Of a DNA stretch of 64,000 nucleotides, positions 44,448 to 51,633 are shown piece by piece. Origin of the DNA: VXPQ01 sp965232485. Its GTDB lineage: Bacteria > Bacteroidota > Rhodothermia > Rhodothermales > VXPQ01. The notes beneath the pieces are model-generated. The model was not told the origin of the DNA, searched no databases, and worked only from the letters and a program-made list of their open reading frames with translations. The DNA is taken from NCBI GenBank assembly GCA_965232485.1, contig OZ246975.1, positions 2,728,001 to 2,792,000 on the forward strand, in the 5' to 3' direction. How positions within the stretch are numbered: position 1 is the first letter of the stretch; the number at the start of each line of letters is the position of its first letter. The position numbers and the translations under genes were made by a program.

Positions 44448-45236
44448 ATGACGGCGAACGGACGAACGGACGTACTGCATATCGGCGACATGGTCCTGTC
44501 GTCCCGGTTGATCATGGGCACGAGCCGCTATCCGAATCCCCGGGTCATGCTGGACGCGCTGGAAGCGTCCGGCGCAGAACTCGTTACCGTAGCGATCCGG
44601 CGCGTGAATTTGCAGGACGCCTCGGGGGAGCGTTTTCTGGAATTGCTCAAGCCGTATCGTTGCCTGCCGAACACGGCCGGATGCTATACGGCGAAAGAGG
44701 CGGTGCTGGTGGCGCAGTTGGCCCGCGAGGCGCTGGAGACTCATCTGATCAAACTGGAAGTGATCGGGGACGACGAAACCCTGCTGCCGGATGTGGAGCA
44801 GTTGCTCCGGGCGGCGAAAGAACTCGTGGACGACGGGTTTTCCGTGATGGTCTACGCCAACGACGATCCGATCACATGCCGCAAACTGGCCGATCTCGGC
44901 TGTGCGGCGATCATGCCGCTGGCGGCCCCGATAGGCAGCGGGCAAGGCTTGGTGAATCCCTACAATCTGGCGCTCATACGGGATATGATCCGGGATACGC
45001 CGCTTATCGTGGACGCCGGGATCGGCACGGCCAGCGATGCGGCGCGGGTCATGGAACTGGGTTACGACGGGGTGCTCCTGAACACCGCTGTTTCCGACGC
45101 GCAGCATCCGGTCGCGATGGCTACCGCCATGCGCCGGGCCGTAGAAGCGGGACGGCTGGCGTTTTTGTCCGGGCGCATGCCGCGCCGTACCTATGCGCAG
45201 GCGTCGTCGCCGATGGAGGGCCGCATTGGCGGATAA
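44448..45236 (+). CDS. thiG: thiazole synthase ThiG
   Basis: A TIM-barrel enzyme of 262 residues that joins deoxyxylulose-5-phosphate, iminoglycine and ThiS thiocarboxylate. Visible family motifs are SSRLIMGTSRYPNP, LVTVAIRRVN, LPNTAGCYTAKEAV, LIKLEVIGDDETLLPD (with the likely Schiff-base lysine), AAIMPLAAPIGSGQGL, VDAGIGTASDAARVMELGYDGV and ASSPMEGRIGG at the C-terminus. It follows thiS by 1 bp. The last 20 codons and about 35 bp beyond are duplicated after the neighbouring sulfatase gene. Confidence 0.95.
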   Translation: MTANGRTDVLHIGDMVLSSRLIMGTSRYPNPRVMLDALEASGAELVTVAIRRVNLQDASGERFLELLKPYRCLPNTAGCYTAKEAVLVAQLAREALETHLIKLEVIGDDETLLPDVEQLLRAAKELVDDGFSVMVYANDDPITCRKLADLGCAAIMPLAAPIGSGQGLVNPYNLALIRDMIRDTPLIVDAGIGTASDAARVMELGYDGVLLNTAVSDAQHPVAMATAMRRAVEAGRLAFLSGRMPRRTYAQASSPMEGRIGG

Positions 45237-45268
45237 ACGCACGGGGGGCTTCAAAGCGAGGGCGGCGC

Positions 45269-45340
45269 GCTGCTTCGCCATTCCTTCCCGGCGCGCGCCG
45301 GTCAGCCCCTGGCCTTTGCGGACTTGATCAGCGTTTCTTT
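45269..45340 (+). repeat. dispersed repeat, copy 8 (right end)
   Basis: GCTGCTTCGCCATTCCTTCC, later GCGGACTTGATCAGCGTTTC. It matches the right end of the complete copy (CTGCTTCGTCATTCCTTGCC and CGGACTTAATCAGAGTATCC). It lies between thiG and the duplicated thiO-thiS segment. Confidence 0.65.
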
Positions 45341-45510
45341 TACTGAGAAACCTCTGCATGAATCGCCCCGTTTTTACCGGGTCGTTTCGAGGCGCCGCCT
45401 GCGCAACGACCGGCTCCGCCATGCAAAGCCGCGCAAACCGGCGGATGGACCATGCCTTCCAACCTTCTTATCGACATGTTGATCAACAGAAGAATGTATT
45501 CCGCGATGCG
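45340..45510 (+). pseudogene. degraded duplicate of the thiO 3' end, spacer and thiS 5' end
   Basis: GAGAAACCTCTGCATG and CGTTTTTACCGGG(T/A)CGTTTCGAG repeat the thiO end at 44020-44070. GGATGGACCATG followed by a thiS-like reading (SNLLIDMLINRRMYSA against SESFIDVWINGKTHSV) repeats the thiS start. The duplicate has lost about 90 bp of the spacer and breaks off at the sulfatase start. Confidence 0.75.
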
Positions 45511-47056
45511 CCGCCTGCTCGCAGCATGGTTCCTCGCGCTGAGCATTCCAACCGTACTCGCCGCGCAGGATAGGCCGCCGAACATCGTTTTCTTCCTCGT
45601 CGACGATCTGGGCTGGAGCGATATCGGCGTCTTCGGCAGTTCGTTCTACGAAACCCCGAACATTGACGGATTAGCGGAACAAGGCGTGCGCTTCACGAAC
45701 GCCTACGCGGCGGCGCACGTCTGCTCGCCCACCCGGGCGGCGCTCATGACCGGCAAGTACCCGGCGCGCTTGCGCTTGACGGACTGGTTGCCCGGCCGCA
45801 GAGAACATGCCTTCGAGCAGATGCTGAGCGCCGAGAAGCTGGCCGCTCTCCCGCTTGAAGAGGTTACGCTGGCGGAGGCCTTCAGGGAGCACGGCTACCG
45901 CACGGCCATCTTCGGCAAGTGGCATCTCGGCGGCGGCGAGGCCGGGCCACTGAACCAGGGCTTCGACGTGCAAGCGCCTGACTTCCCAGGTTCGACCCCG
46001 CGCGGCGGCTACTTTCCGCCCTACCTGATGAAGGGCCTGACGGTCGAGGGAGAGGACGACGAGTACCTGACCGACCGCCTCGCCGACTTCGCGGTCGAGT
46101 TCATCGAGCAAAGCGGCGAAGAGCCGTTCTTCCTCTACCTCTCGCACTTCGCGGTGCACGACCCGATCGAAGGCCGCCCGGACCTGGTCACGAGATATCG
46201 GAGCAAGCTGGCGCGAGCAGCGTCTCCCGCGGGGCCGGCCTTCCTTCTCGAGGGCAATCCGGACGATCCGGAGCCGCTCTCGCGCGCCCAGCTGGATGCT
46301 CTGCAGCAAGAACCCTCGCATCAGGAGCACCGGGTGCTGCCGCAGCGCACGGTCCAGATCAAGCAACGCCAGGACAACGTCGAGTTCGCAGCGATGGTCA
46401 CCGCCATCGACGAGAGCATGGGACGTGTGCTCCAGACCCTTGAGGAACTGGGACTGACCGAGCACACGATCATCGTTTTCTACTCGGACAACGGCGGCAT
46501 GGCGGCAGCCAACTTCGGCTATCCCGAGCGAGTTGTCGACCCGGACTGGCTGGATGTTGCCTACTCTACTTCGAATCTGCCCCTGCGGGGGGCCAAGGGC
46601 TGGCTGTACGAAGGCGGTATCCGGGTGCCCCTCATCGTGCGCTGGCCGGGCGGGGGCCAGACCGGCGCGATTCGCGACGAGCCGGTGATCAGCACGGACT
46701 TCTATCCGACCCTGCTCGAGATGGCCGGACTGCCCGTTAGGCCCGACCAGCATGTCGACGGCGTGAGTTTTGCCGCCGCGTTGACGGGGGGCGCTTTCGA
46801 GCGCGACGCGATCTACTGGCACTTCCCGCACTACAGCAATCACGGCATGCAGAGTCCCGGCGGCGCCGTTCGAGAAGGCGCGTACAAACTGCTGGAGTAC
46901 TTCGAGAACGACACGGTGCAACTCTTTGACCTGGAGAACGACCCGGGCGAGCAGCGTGACCTGGCCGCCGAGCAGCCGACGAAAGCCGCCGAACTGCGCG
47001 CCCGACTTCACGTCTGGCGCGCGTCCGTGTCGGCTGCGATGCCGACGGCTCGGTGA
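45506..47056 (+). CDS. type I sulfatase (arylsulfatase family), exported
   Basis: A sulfatase of about 516 residues hydrolysing sulfate esters, probably periplasmic. The ATG at 45506 opens a signal peptide (MRRLLAAWFLALSIPTVLAA); the longer frame from 45452 starts with thiS-like relic sequence. Motifs: NIVFFLVDDLGWSDIGVFGS (metal site), CSPTRAALMTGKYPARL (Cys73, the formylglycine site C-x-P-x-R), FGKWHLGG, FFLYLSHFAVHDPI, IIVFYSDNGGM and a C-terminal LLEYFENDTVQLFDLENDPG. A formylglycine-generating enzyme would be needed and is not in the window. It sits between relics of thiS and thiG, and its codon use looks different from the thi genes, suggesting later arrival. Confidence 0.92.
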   Translation: MRRLLAAWFLALSIPTVLAAQDRPPNIVFFLVDDLGWSDIGVFGSSFYETPNIDGLAEQGVRFTNAYAAAHVCSPTRAALMTGKYPARLRLTDWLPGRREHAFEQMLSAEKLAALPLEEVTLAEAFREHGYRTAIFGKWHLGGGEAGPLNQGFDVQAPDFPGSTPRGGYFPPYLMKGLTVEGEDDEYLTDRLADFAVEFIEQSGEEPFFLYLSHFAVHDPIEGRPDLVTRYRSKLARAASPAGPAFLLEGNPDDPEPLSRAQLDALQQEPSHQEHRVLPQRTVQIKQRQDNVEFAAMVTAIDESMGRVLQTLEELGLTEHTIIVFYSDNGGMAAANFGYPERVVDPDWLDVAYSTSNLPLRGAKGWLYEGGIRVPLIVRWPGGGQTGAIRDEPVISTDFYPTLLEMAGLPVRPDQHVDGVSFAAALTGGAFERDAIYWHFPHYSNHGMQSPGGAVREGAYKLLEYFENDTVQLFDLENDPGEQRDLAAEQPTKAAELRARLHVWRASVSAAMPTAR

Positions 47057-47150
47057 ACGCATGCGGCGCCGCTTGCATGTCCAGGCGTCGTCGCCGGTGG
47101 AGGGCCGCATTGGCGGATAACGCACGGGGGGCTTCGAAGCGAGGGCGGCG
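47050..47150 (+). pseudogene. degraded duplicate of the thiG 3' end and downstream sequence
   Basis: Just after the sulfatase, in another frame, the sequence reads ERMRRRLHVQASSPVEGRIGG and stop. The thiG C-terminus reads GRMPRRTYAQASSPMEGRIGG and stop. The match continues past the stop (CGCACGGGGGGCTTC, then AAGCGAGGGCGGCGCGC), as after thiG. Confidence 0.82.
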
Positions 47151-47359
47151 CGCGCCGACAAGAAATGACGAAGCAGCCCAGATTCCGCGTAATGAAATAT
47201 GACGCGCCAGCGCGCTCTTCGCAGCCTCCCGAAGGGCGCGTCGCGTCCGCCATTCCTCGAATCCGCAGTGTTTTTCGCTGATTTCAACCATGAAATCATG
47301 ACGCCCCGCACGCGCCAAAGCAATAGCGCTGAGCGAAACGGTTTTGATCAAAGCATCCC
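47135..47359 (-). repeat. dispersed repeat, copy 9 (nearly complete, inverted)
   Basis: The reverse complement starts GGATGCTTTGATCAAAACCG, then TTTCGCTCAGCGC. GTTGAAATCAGCGAAAAACA and CTGCGGATTCG follow, then GCGCCCTTCGGGAGGCTGCG. It merges into CTGCTTCGTCATTTCTTGTC near the thiG relic. The right terminal repeat is lost. Confidence 0.72.
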
Positions 47360-48141
47360 CTACATGGCGTTTGCCCCGACTCATCCTGATCGGAGACGGG
47401 TTTACCGATCCCGAATGCGCCGACCGGATTGCGGACGCTGTGGCGAATTCGTCCGCTGGCGGGCGGGGCCTGCGGGGTCCCCGGGACGGACAAGTCTTGT
47501 GGGTGCATTTGCGGGATCGCGCGGCGGCGGACGAGGCGTTTCGGGAATGCGCCGCCCGCCTGGCGGAGCGTTTGCGCCGCGCGGCCCCGTCGGTATGGCT
47601 TTCTGTCAATGGACGCCCGGAGGCGGCCGACGCCTTGCGGTGCGGATACCATGCCGGCGCGCGCGATCCGGCGCCGACGTTTGCGGGCGGTCCCCGACAA
47701 CCCTGCGGCAGGTCGGTGCACAACCTTGACGAAGCCCGAATCGCGATAGAGGGAGATCGTCCGAATCATTATCCGGACAGCGCAGCAGGGACCAATCCCC
47801 GCGCAATCGGGACCAATCCCCGCACAGCAGGCAACAACCTCCGGGAGGGGAGAGGGCCTTGCCCGCAATACCTTTTCTTCAGTCCTGTTTTCAGCCCGCA
47901 GGGCAAGCCCGGATATGCCGGCGCAGGCATTGATGCGCTGCGCGATTTCGTGCAATATGTCCAGGGCCGCGTTCCCGTCTATGCGCTGGGAGGCGTGACT
48001 CCCGAACGAGTAGGACCGTGTCTGGACGCAGGGAGTTACGGCGTTGCAGTCCTGTCCGGAATTATGATGGCCGACCGCCCCGGAGAAGCGATCCGCGCCT
48101 ATCTTGGCGCTTTGCGCACGCATTTGGAGGATGCTTCATGA
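47344..48141 (+). CDS. ThiE/TenI-family thiamine phosphate synthase-like protein
   Basis: A TIM-barrel protein of up to 265 residues. The start is uncertain: TTG 47344 lies within the dispersed repeat, and TTG 47371 (PRLILIGDGFTDPECADR) is equally good. Family features are LILIGDGFTDP, LWVHLRDRAAADEAF, GRSVHNLDEARIAI, QYLFFSPVFSPQGKPGYAG, VPVYALGGVTPERVGPCLDAGSYGVAVLSGIM. These fit ThiE (coupling HMP-PP with thiazole phosphate) or the thiazole tautomerase TenI; which one is undecided. It has an unusual insertion with a repeated TNPRA/TNPRT unit before QYLFF. The TGA overlaps the thiD ATG by four bases. Confidence 0.75.
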   Translation: MIKASPTWRLPRLILIGDGFTDPECADRIADAVANSSAGGRGLRGPRDGQVLWVHLRDRAAADEAFRECAARLAERLRRAAPSVWLSVNGRPEAADALRCGYHAGARDPAPTFAGGPRQPCGRSVHNLDEARIAIEGDRPNHYPDSAAGTNPRAIGTNPRTAGNNLREGRGPCPQYLFFSPVFSPQGKPGYAGAGIDALRDFVQYVQGRVPVYALGGVTPERVGPCLDAGSYGVAVLSGIMMADRPGEAIRAYLGALRTHLEDAS

Positions 48142-48956
48142 AAGTGGCCCTTACGATAGCAGGCAGCGATTCTGGCGGCGGCGCCGGCATTCAGGCCGAT
48201 ATGAAAACCATGCAGGCCCACGGCGTGTTCGCTGCGAGCGTCGTTACGGCGGTTACGGCGCAAAACACGCAAGCCGTGCTGGACGCCTTCGAACTGCCCC
48301 CGGACCTGATTGCCCGGCAAATGGATGCGGTATATGACGATTTCGACGTGGACGCTACGAAAACGGGCATGCTTTCTTCCTCCGGGATCATCGCAATCGT
48401 TGCGGAAAAACTGCGGCGGCGCAAGGCGTCTCCCCTAATCGTCGATCCGGTGATGATTTCCAAAGGCGGATTTTCCTTGTTGCGCGACGATGCGGTTGCA
48501 ACGCTCTGCGAACGGCTGTTGCCGCTGGCCTCGCTGGTTACGCCGAATGCCCATGAAGCCCGCCGCCTCGCCGGGTTCGAGGTGGATTCGGAGGAGGGGC
48601 AGCGGGAAGCCGCCTCCGCCATCTATGCCCTTGGGCCGGGGGCCGTGCTCGTCAAGGGGGGGCATGTGGACGAAACGGGCGGCGACGCCGTGGACGTGCT
48701 ATACGACGGCAAGCGGATGCATGCGTTTCGGGCGCCCCGCATCGCAACGAAGCATACGCACGGAACAGGCTGTACGTATGCATCCGCGATTGCGGCGAAT
48801 CTGGCGCGCGGGCTTTCCCTCGTGGAATCCGTGGACCGGGCCAAGCGGTATATAACGGCGGCGATCCGCCGCGCCCCGGCGATCGGAAAGGGCCGCGGCC
48901 CCGTGCGTCATTTTTATTTTCTGGATCGAGGGGATGCTGCGCCGCCGCCCGAATGA
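48138..48956 (+). CDS. thiD: bifunctional HMP kinase / HMP-phosphate kinase ThiD
   Basis: A ribokinase-fold enzyme of 272 residues that phosphorylates hydroxymethylpyrimidine twice for thiamine synthesis. Motifs: ALTIAGSDSGGGAGIQADMKT, VVTAVTAQNT, TKTGMLSS, LIVDPVMISKGG, LVTPNAHEARRLAG, AVLVKGGH and the catalytic anion-hole THGTGCTYASAIAANLARG. GGAGGATGCTTC gives a good ribosome-binding site, and ATGA overlap with the upstream gene supports this start. It completes the local thiamine set; thiC and thiL are not in the window. Confidence 0.94.
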   Translation: MKVALTIAGSDSGGGAGIQADMKTMQAHGVFAASVVTAVTAQNTQAVLDAFELPPDLIARQMDAVYDDFDVDATKTGMLSSSGIIAIVAEKLRRRKASPLIVDPVMISKGGFSLLRDDAVATLCERLLPLASLVTPNAHEARRLAGFEVDSEEGQREAASAIYALGPGAVLVKGGHVDETGGDAVDVLYDGKRMHAFRAPRIATKHTHGTGCTYASAIAANLARGLSLVESVDRAKRYITAAIRRAPAIGKGRGPVRHFYFLDRGDAAPPPE

Positions 48957-49161
48957 AGGGAGAAGATGGTTCCAGCGCGGCGCGGCGGACCCTGATTCTG
49001 TTATTGATGCAGTTGCGGTTCAGGTCGGCGACGCGCCTGAAGATGCTTTTCGTTGTGCGTCGGCCCCTGCTTCGTTTTCGCGCGGCGGGCGTTTTTTCGC
49101 AGGGAATGCGCGAATCTGGCGCGAACAAACCGAACGGCATGGGCGTTGTACCGCACAATAC

Positions 49162-49235
<74 letters not shown>

Positions 49236-49241
49236 CTATGG

Positions 49242-49286
49242 AAAACGCCCCGATGTCGCCCAACGCGACGATGTCGGGGCGTTTTT
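49242..49286 (+). terminator. terminator after tRNA-Arg
   Basis: A long stem formed by AAACGCCCCGA and TCGGGGCGTTT, with an inner GTCGC/GCGAC helix, ends in GTTTTT. Confidence 0.85.
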
Positions 49287-49296
49287 CGTATCGTAT

Positions 49297-49357
49297 GGAT
49301 ACGCTGATCAAAACCGCTTCGCTCAGTTTTTGGGCTTTGCGGGCTTAATCAGAACGT
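49297..49357 (+). repeat. dispersed repeat, copy 10 (internally deleted hairpin form)
   Basis: The left end GGATACGCTGATCAAAACCG is joined within about 20 bp to the right end GGGCTTAATCAGAACG. The two ends can pair, giving a hairpin directly behind the tRNA terminator. Confidence 0.7.
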
Positions 49358-49532
49358 TTCTATGCAAAAATTGCATAGAAACCTCTATTTTTACCGGGGT
49401 GTTTTTTCACCTATGCATAAATTGCATAGAAACCCCTGTATCTATGCAATTTATGCATGGAGTAACCCGGAAAATATTTCGTCTATGCAAAAATCGCATA
49501 ATAAACCCTGTTTCTATGCATTTTATGCATAG
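49356..49532. promoter_or_regulatory. array of five CTATGCA-type palindromes (candidate operators)
   Basis: The palindromes are CTATGCAAAAATTGCATAG at 49360, CTATGCATAAATTGCATAG at 49411, CTATGCAATTTATGCATGG at 49442, CTATGCAAAAATCGCATAA at 49483 and CTATGCATTTTATGCATAG at 49514. The first extends to a 27-bp dyad (GTTTCTATGCAA with TTGCATAGAAAC). Centre-to-centre distances are about 51, 31, 40 and 32 bp, close to whole helical turns. Related sites precede the LysR gene at 52655-52705, so a LysR-type binding role is inferred. Confidence 0.6.
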
Positions 49533-49558
49533 TTCGTTTTTTGGCCGCCTTGTCGATC

Positions 49559-49620
49559 AGGGATATTCGCCGCCATGCTTTCTTTTGTCGCCGCCATAGA
49601 AAAAAACGATCATCCGCCGA
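49559..49620 (+). pseudogene. relic of a LysR-family gene 5' end
   Basis: GTCGCCGCC and GAAAAAAAC blocks, with CTTTCTTTT before them, can be read as LSFVAAIEKN. The intact LysR protein at 52733 begins QHVLSFLVAAEEKNFS. The similarity continues upstream through TAGTTCGTTTTTT into the palindromes, so promoter and coding start were duplicated together. The start codon is lost. Confidence 0.65.
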
Positions 49621-49663
49621 GACGAACGCTTGCGCGTCCGCTGGACTCGATGGTCAGGAAGAT

Positions 49664-50500
49664 ATGAGCCAGGCGTCCCGCCACGATCCGGTTTCGGCGA
49701 TATCAGAGGCCGAGGCGACGGGCGAAACCGCCGTCCTTTTCGCAGACATCCGTCGGACCATGCAGATTCCGCTGGTCACGTCGATCTGGCGTGCGCTCGC
49801 CGGCGTGGAGGGAGGCTTGCGCGCCGTCTGGGCGGCGGCGAAGCCGCTCTATGCGTCAGGCCAGCCTGATGCGGCGCTATGCAGGGTGCTTGAGCGCGCC
49901 GTGCTGCCGGTACCCGAACCACTCGTTCCCGGTCAACTGGATCGCGCGGGCGTCCCGGCGGATGACCTGCCGGCGATCCGGGCGCTCCTCGACGCCTATA
50001 ACCGCTCGAACGGGCTGAACCTGATGGCGCTCGCCAGCCTCGTCGCGACGCCCGCCGGGCGGCCCGCGAACCATCCGGTTCCCCCTCCGCCATCGCGGTG
50101 GCCGACCTTGCCTCCGCTGCTTGCGCAGGCCGACATGGCGGCGGATACATGGACCCTCCTTCACCATCTGAACCGCTTCGGCGCCACGCCCGACGAACCC
50201 GGCCTCGCCACGCTCTGGCGACACCTTGCCCACTGGCCCGGCTTGCTTGCCGTCATCCATGCGGGCCTCGCGCCGCTCCAGAAAGACGGAACGATCCAGC
50301 GTTCGATCCGGCAGTTGCTGGCGGGAGCGCAAGCAGAGGGAGCCTCCCTTGCGCGTCTTCGCCCGGAGCGCATCGACATGCCGGAGGCGGCGCGGGCGAT
50401 GGTCGCGCATTACGTGCGCCATCCGGGGCTGGTCGTCCGCATGGCGGCCCTTGGCCATGGCCTCGCGCACTGGCTACGGCAGGCGGAAACGCAGGTTTGA
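49664..50500 (+). CDS. DehI-like 2-haloacid dehalogenase (group I)
   Basis: A protein of 278 residues from ATG 49664 (MSQASRHDPVSAISEAEATG). The pattern VLFADIRRTMQIPLVTSIWRALA, GGLRAVWAAAKPLYASG, AIRALLDAYNRSNGLNLMAL and a second repeat-like half (TWTLLHHLNRFG, LLAVIHAGLAPLQKDG) resembles DehI. DehI is the non-stereospecific 2-haloacid dehalogenase family made of two all-helical repeats. The neighbouring gene is a type II haloacid dehalogenase of a different fold, which supports the call. The reaction would be hydrolytic removal of halide from haloalkanoic acids. The gene is followed directly by the complete dispersed repeat. Confidence 0.68.
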   Translation: MSQASRHDPVSAISEAEATGETAVLFADIRRTMQIPLVTSIWRALAGVEGGLRAVWAAAKPLYASGQPDAALCRVLERAVLPVPEPLVPGQLDRAGVPADDLPAIRALLDAYNRSNGLNLMALASLVATPAGRPANHPVPPPPSRWPTLPPLLAQADMAADTWTLLHHLNRFGATPDEPGLATLWRHLAHWPGLLAVIHAGLAPLQKDGTIQRSIRQLLAGAQAEGASLARLRPERIDMPEAARAMVAHYVRHPGLVVRMAALGHGLAHWLRQAETQV

Positions 50501-50502
50501 TT

Positions 50503-50765
50503 TATAGGATACTCTGACCAAAACCGTTTCGCTCAGCACTTCACTTTCGTCCGTAAATGACGTTATGATTCCATCGTTGAAATCTGCGAAAAACGCTGCT
50601 AATTCGGGGCAGTGCGGGCGTGAAGCGCCCTTCGGGAGGCTGCGAGAAGTGCGCTGGCCGCGTCATTCCTCATTGTGTGGGGCCTACCACACTGCTTCGT
50701 CATTCCTTGCCAGCTCACTTCTCGCAGCCTCTGAGCTTCGCGGACTTAATCAGAGTATCCTATAG
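50503..50765 (+). mobile_element. dispersed repeat, copy 11: complete 263-bp MITE-like element
   Basis: The left end TATAGGATACTCTGACCAAA and the right end read in reverse, TATAGGATACTCTGATTAAG, share 15 bp perfectly and 20 of the first 24. The element starts and ends with TA, compatible with TA target duplication. It contains no gene. Internally it holds TTATGATTCCATCGTTGAAA and an inverted pair of GGCTGCGAGAAGTG and CACTTCTCGCAGCC, so a large part can fold. It fills the space between the two dehalogenase genes. Confidence 0.82.
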
Positions 50766-50768
50766 CCC

Positions 50769-51488
50769 ATGCGTCCCATGAATCTTTCCTCGATAAAAGC
50801 GCTGACCTTCGATGTTTTCGGCACGGTCGTCGATTGGCGAAGCGCCATCGTTCGCGAGGGGCGGGCGCTGGGCAAGCAGAAAGCGCTGGAGGCGGACTGG
50901 GTGGAATTCGCCCATGCGTGGCGGGCCGGATACGAGCCGTTCATGCACCGCGTCCGCACGGGCGAGCTGCCCTGGTCGAACATCGACGCGCTCCATCGGA
51001 TGATCCTGGACGAATTGCTGGTTCGGTTTCGCATTGCGGGGCTTAGCGAGGCCGAGAAAGATCATCTGAACCGCGTATGGCGCCGGCTCGATCCCTGGCC
51101 GGACGCTCGCGCAGGGCTGGCGCGGTTGCGCCGCCGCTTCCTCGTAGCCCCCCTCTCCAATGGAAATATGGCGCTCCTGACCAACATGGCGAAGCGAGCC
51201 GACCTGCGCTGGGATTGCATCCTCTCCTCAGAACTGGCGCATCGTTACAAGCCCGATCCGGAGGTCTACCTGACGGCGGCCCGGTTGCTCGGTCTCCGCC
51301 CGCAGCAGGTGATGATGGTCGCCGCCCACAATGCCGATCTGCTGGCGGCGCAGGCGGTCGGGTTCTGCGCCGCCTTCGTCTATCGAACCCGGGAATACGG
51401 CCCAACCCAAACGACGGACCTCGCCCCGGATCCCTCGGTCGATGTCATCGCCAGGGATTTCGAGGATCTCGCAGATCAGATTGCTTGA
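50769..51488 (+). CDS. haloacid dehalogenase type II (HAD superfamily)
   Basis: A protein of 239 residues with the HAD core: nucleophile motif LTFDVFGTVVDWR (Asp15), motif II VAPLSNGN, and ILSSELAHRYKPDPEVYLTAARLLG followed by MMVAAHNADLLAAQAVG (motif III/IV). These match L-2-haloacid dehalogenases, where SNGN, the K in YKPDP and AAHxxDL are characteristic. It hydrolyses L-2-haloalkanoates to D-2-hydroxy acids. The ATG lies 4 bp after the MITE-like element, so any promoter or ribosome-binding signal is within that element; ATG 50778 is an alternative start. Confidence 0.9.
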   Translation: MRPMNLSSIKALTFDVFGTVVDWRSAIVREGRALGKQKALEADWVEFAHAWRAGYEPFMHRVRTGELPWSNIDALHRMILDELLVRFRIAGLSEAEKDHLNRVWRRLDPWPDARAGLARLRRRFLVAPLSNGNMALLTNMAKRADLRWDCILSSELAHRYKPDPEVYLTAARLLGLRPQQVMMVAAHNADLLAAQAVGFCAAFVYRTREYGPTQTTDLAPDPSVDVIARDFEDLADQIA

Positions 51489-51633
51489 AAAGGAATTATG
51501 CTACGAAAGCGCCGGGGCGTCGAGGGAGGCCATGTGGGACGAAGCGGGGCAGTGCGGGATGCGGGACAGGAAACCCTTAAAGCGGCGTCCTCGGCGCCCC
51601 CCTGATTTTTCTGCAGGGACCGTGGGCAAGCTA

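Larger units (their letters stand above)
49287..49663. other. non-coding region with repeat hairpin, palindrome array and LysR relic
   Basis: Left to right it holds a short dispersed-repeat copy (49297-49357), an array of five 19-bp palindromes (49356-49532) and a decayed copy of the 5' end of the LysR gene found at 52733 (49559-49620). An open frame begins at 49541, but the true gene starts at 49664 after the relic. Confidence 0.7.

Noticed and set aside
47363..47380. ATG at 47363 as the ThiE/TenI-like start
   Set aside because: It is in a different reading frame from the conserved protein; only TTG codons are available near the N-terminus.
49356..49532. CRISPR array interpretation of the palindrome cluster
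   Set aside because: Units are only 19 bp, spacings vary from 31 to 51 bp centre to centre, the intervening sequence is not spacer-like and no cas genes are nearby.
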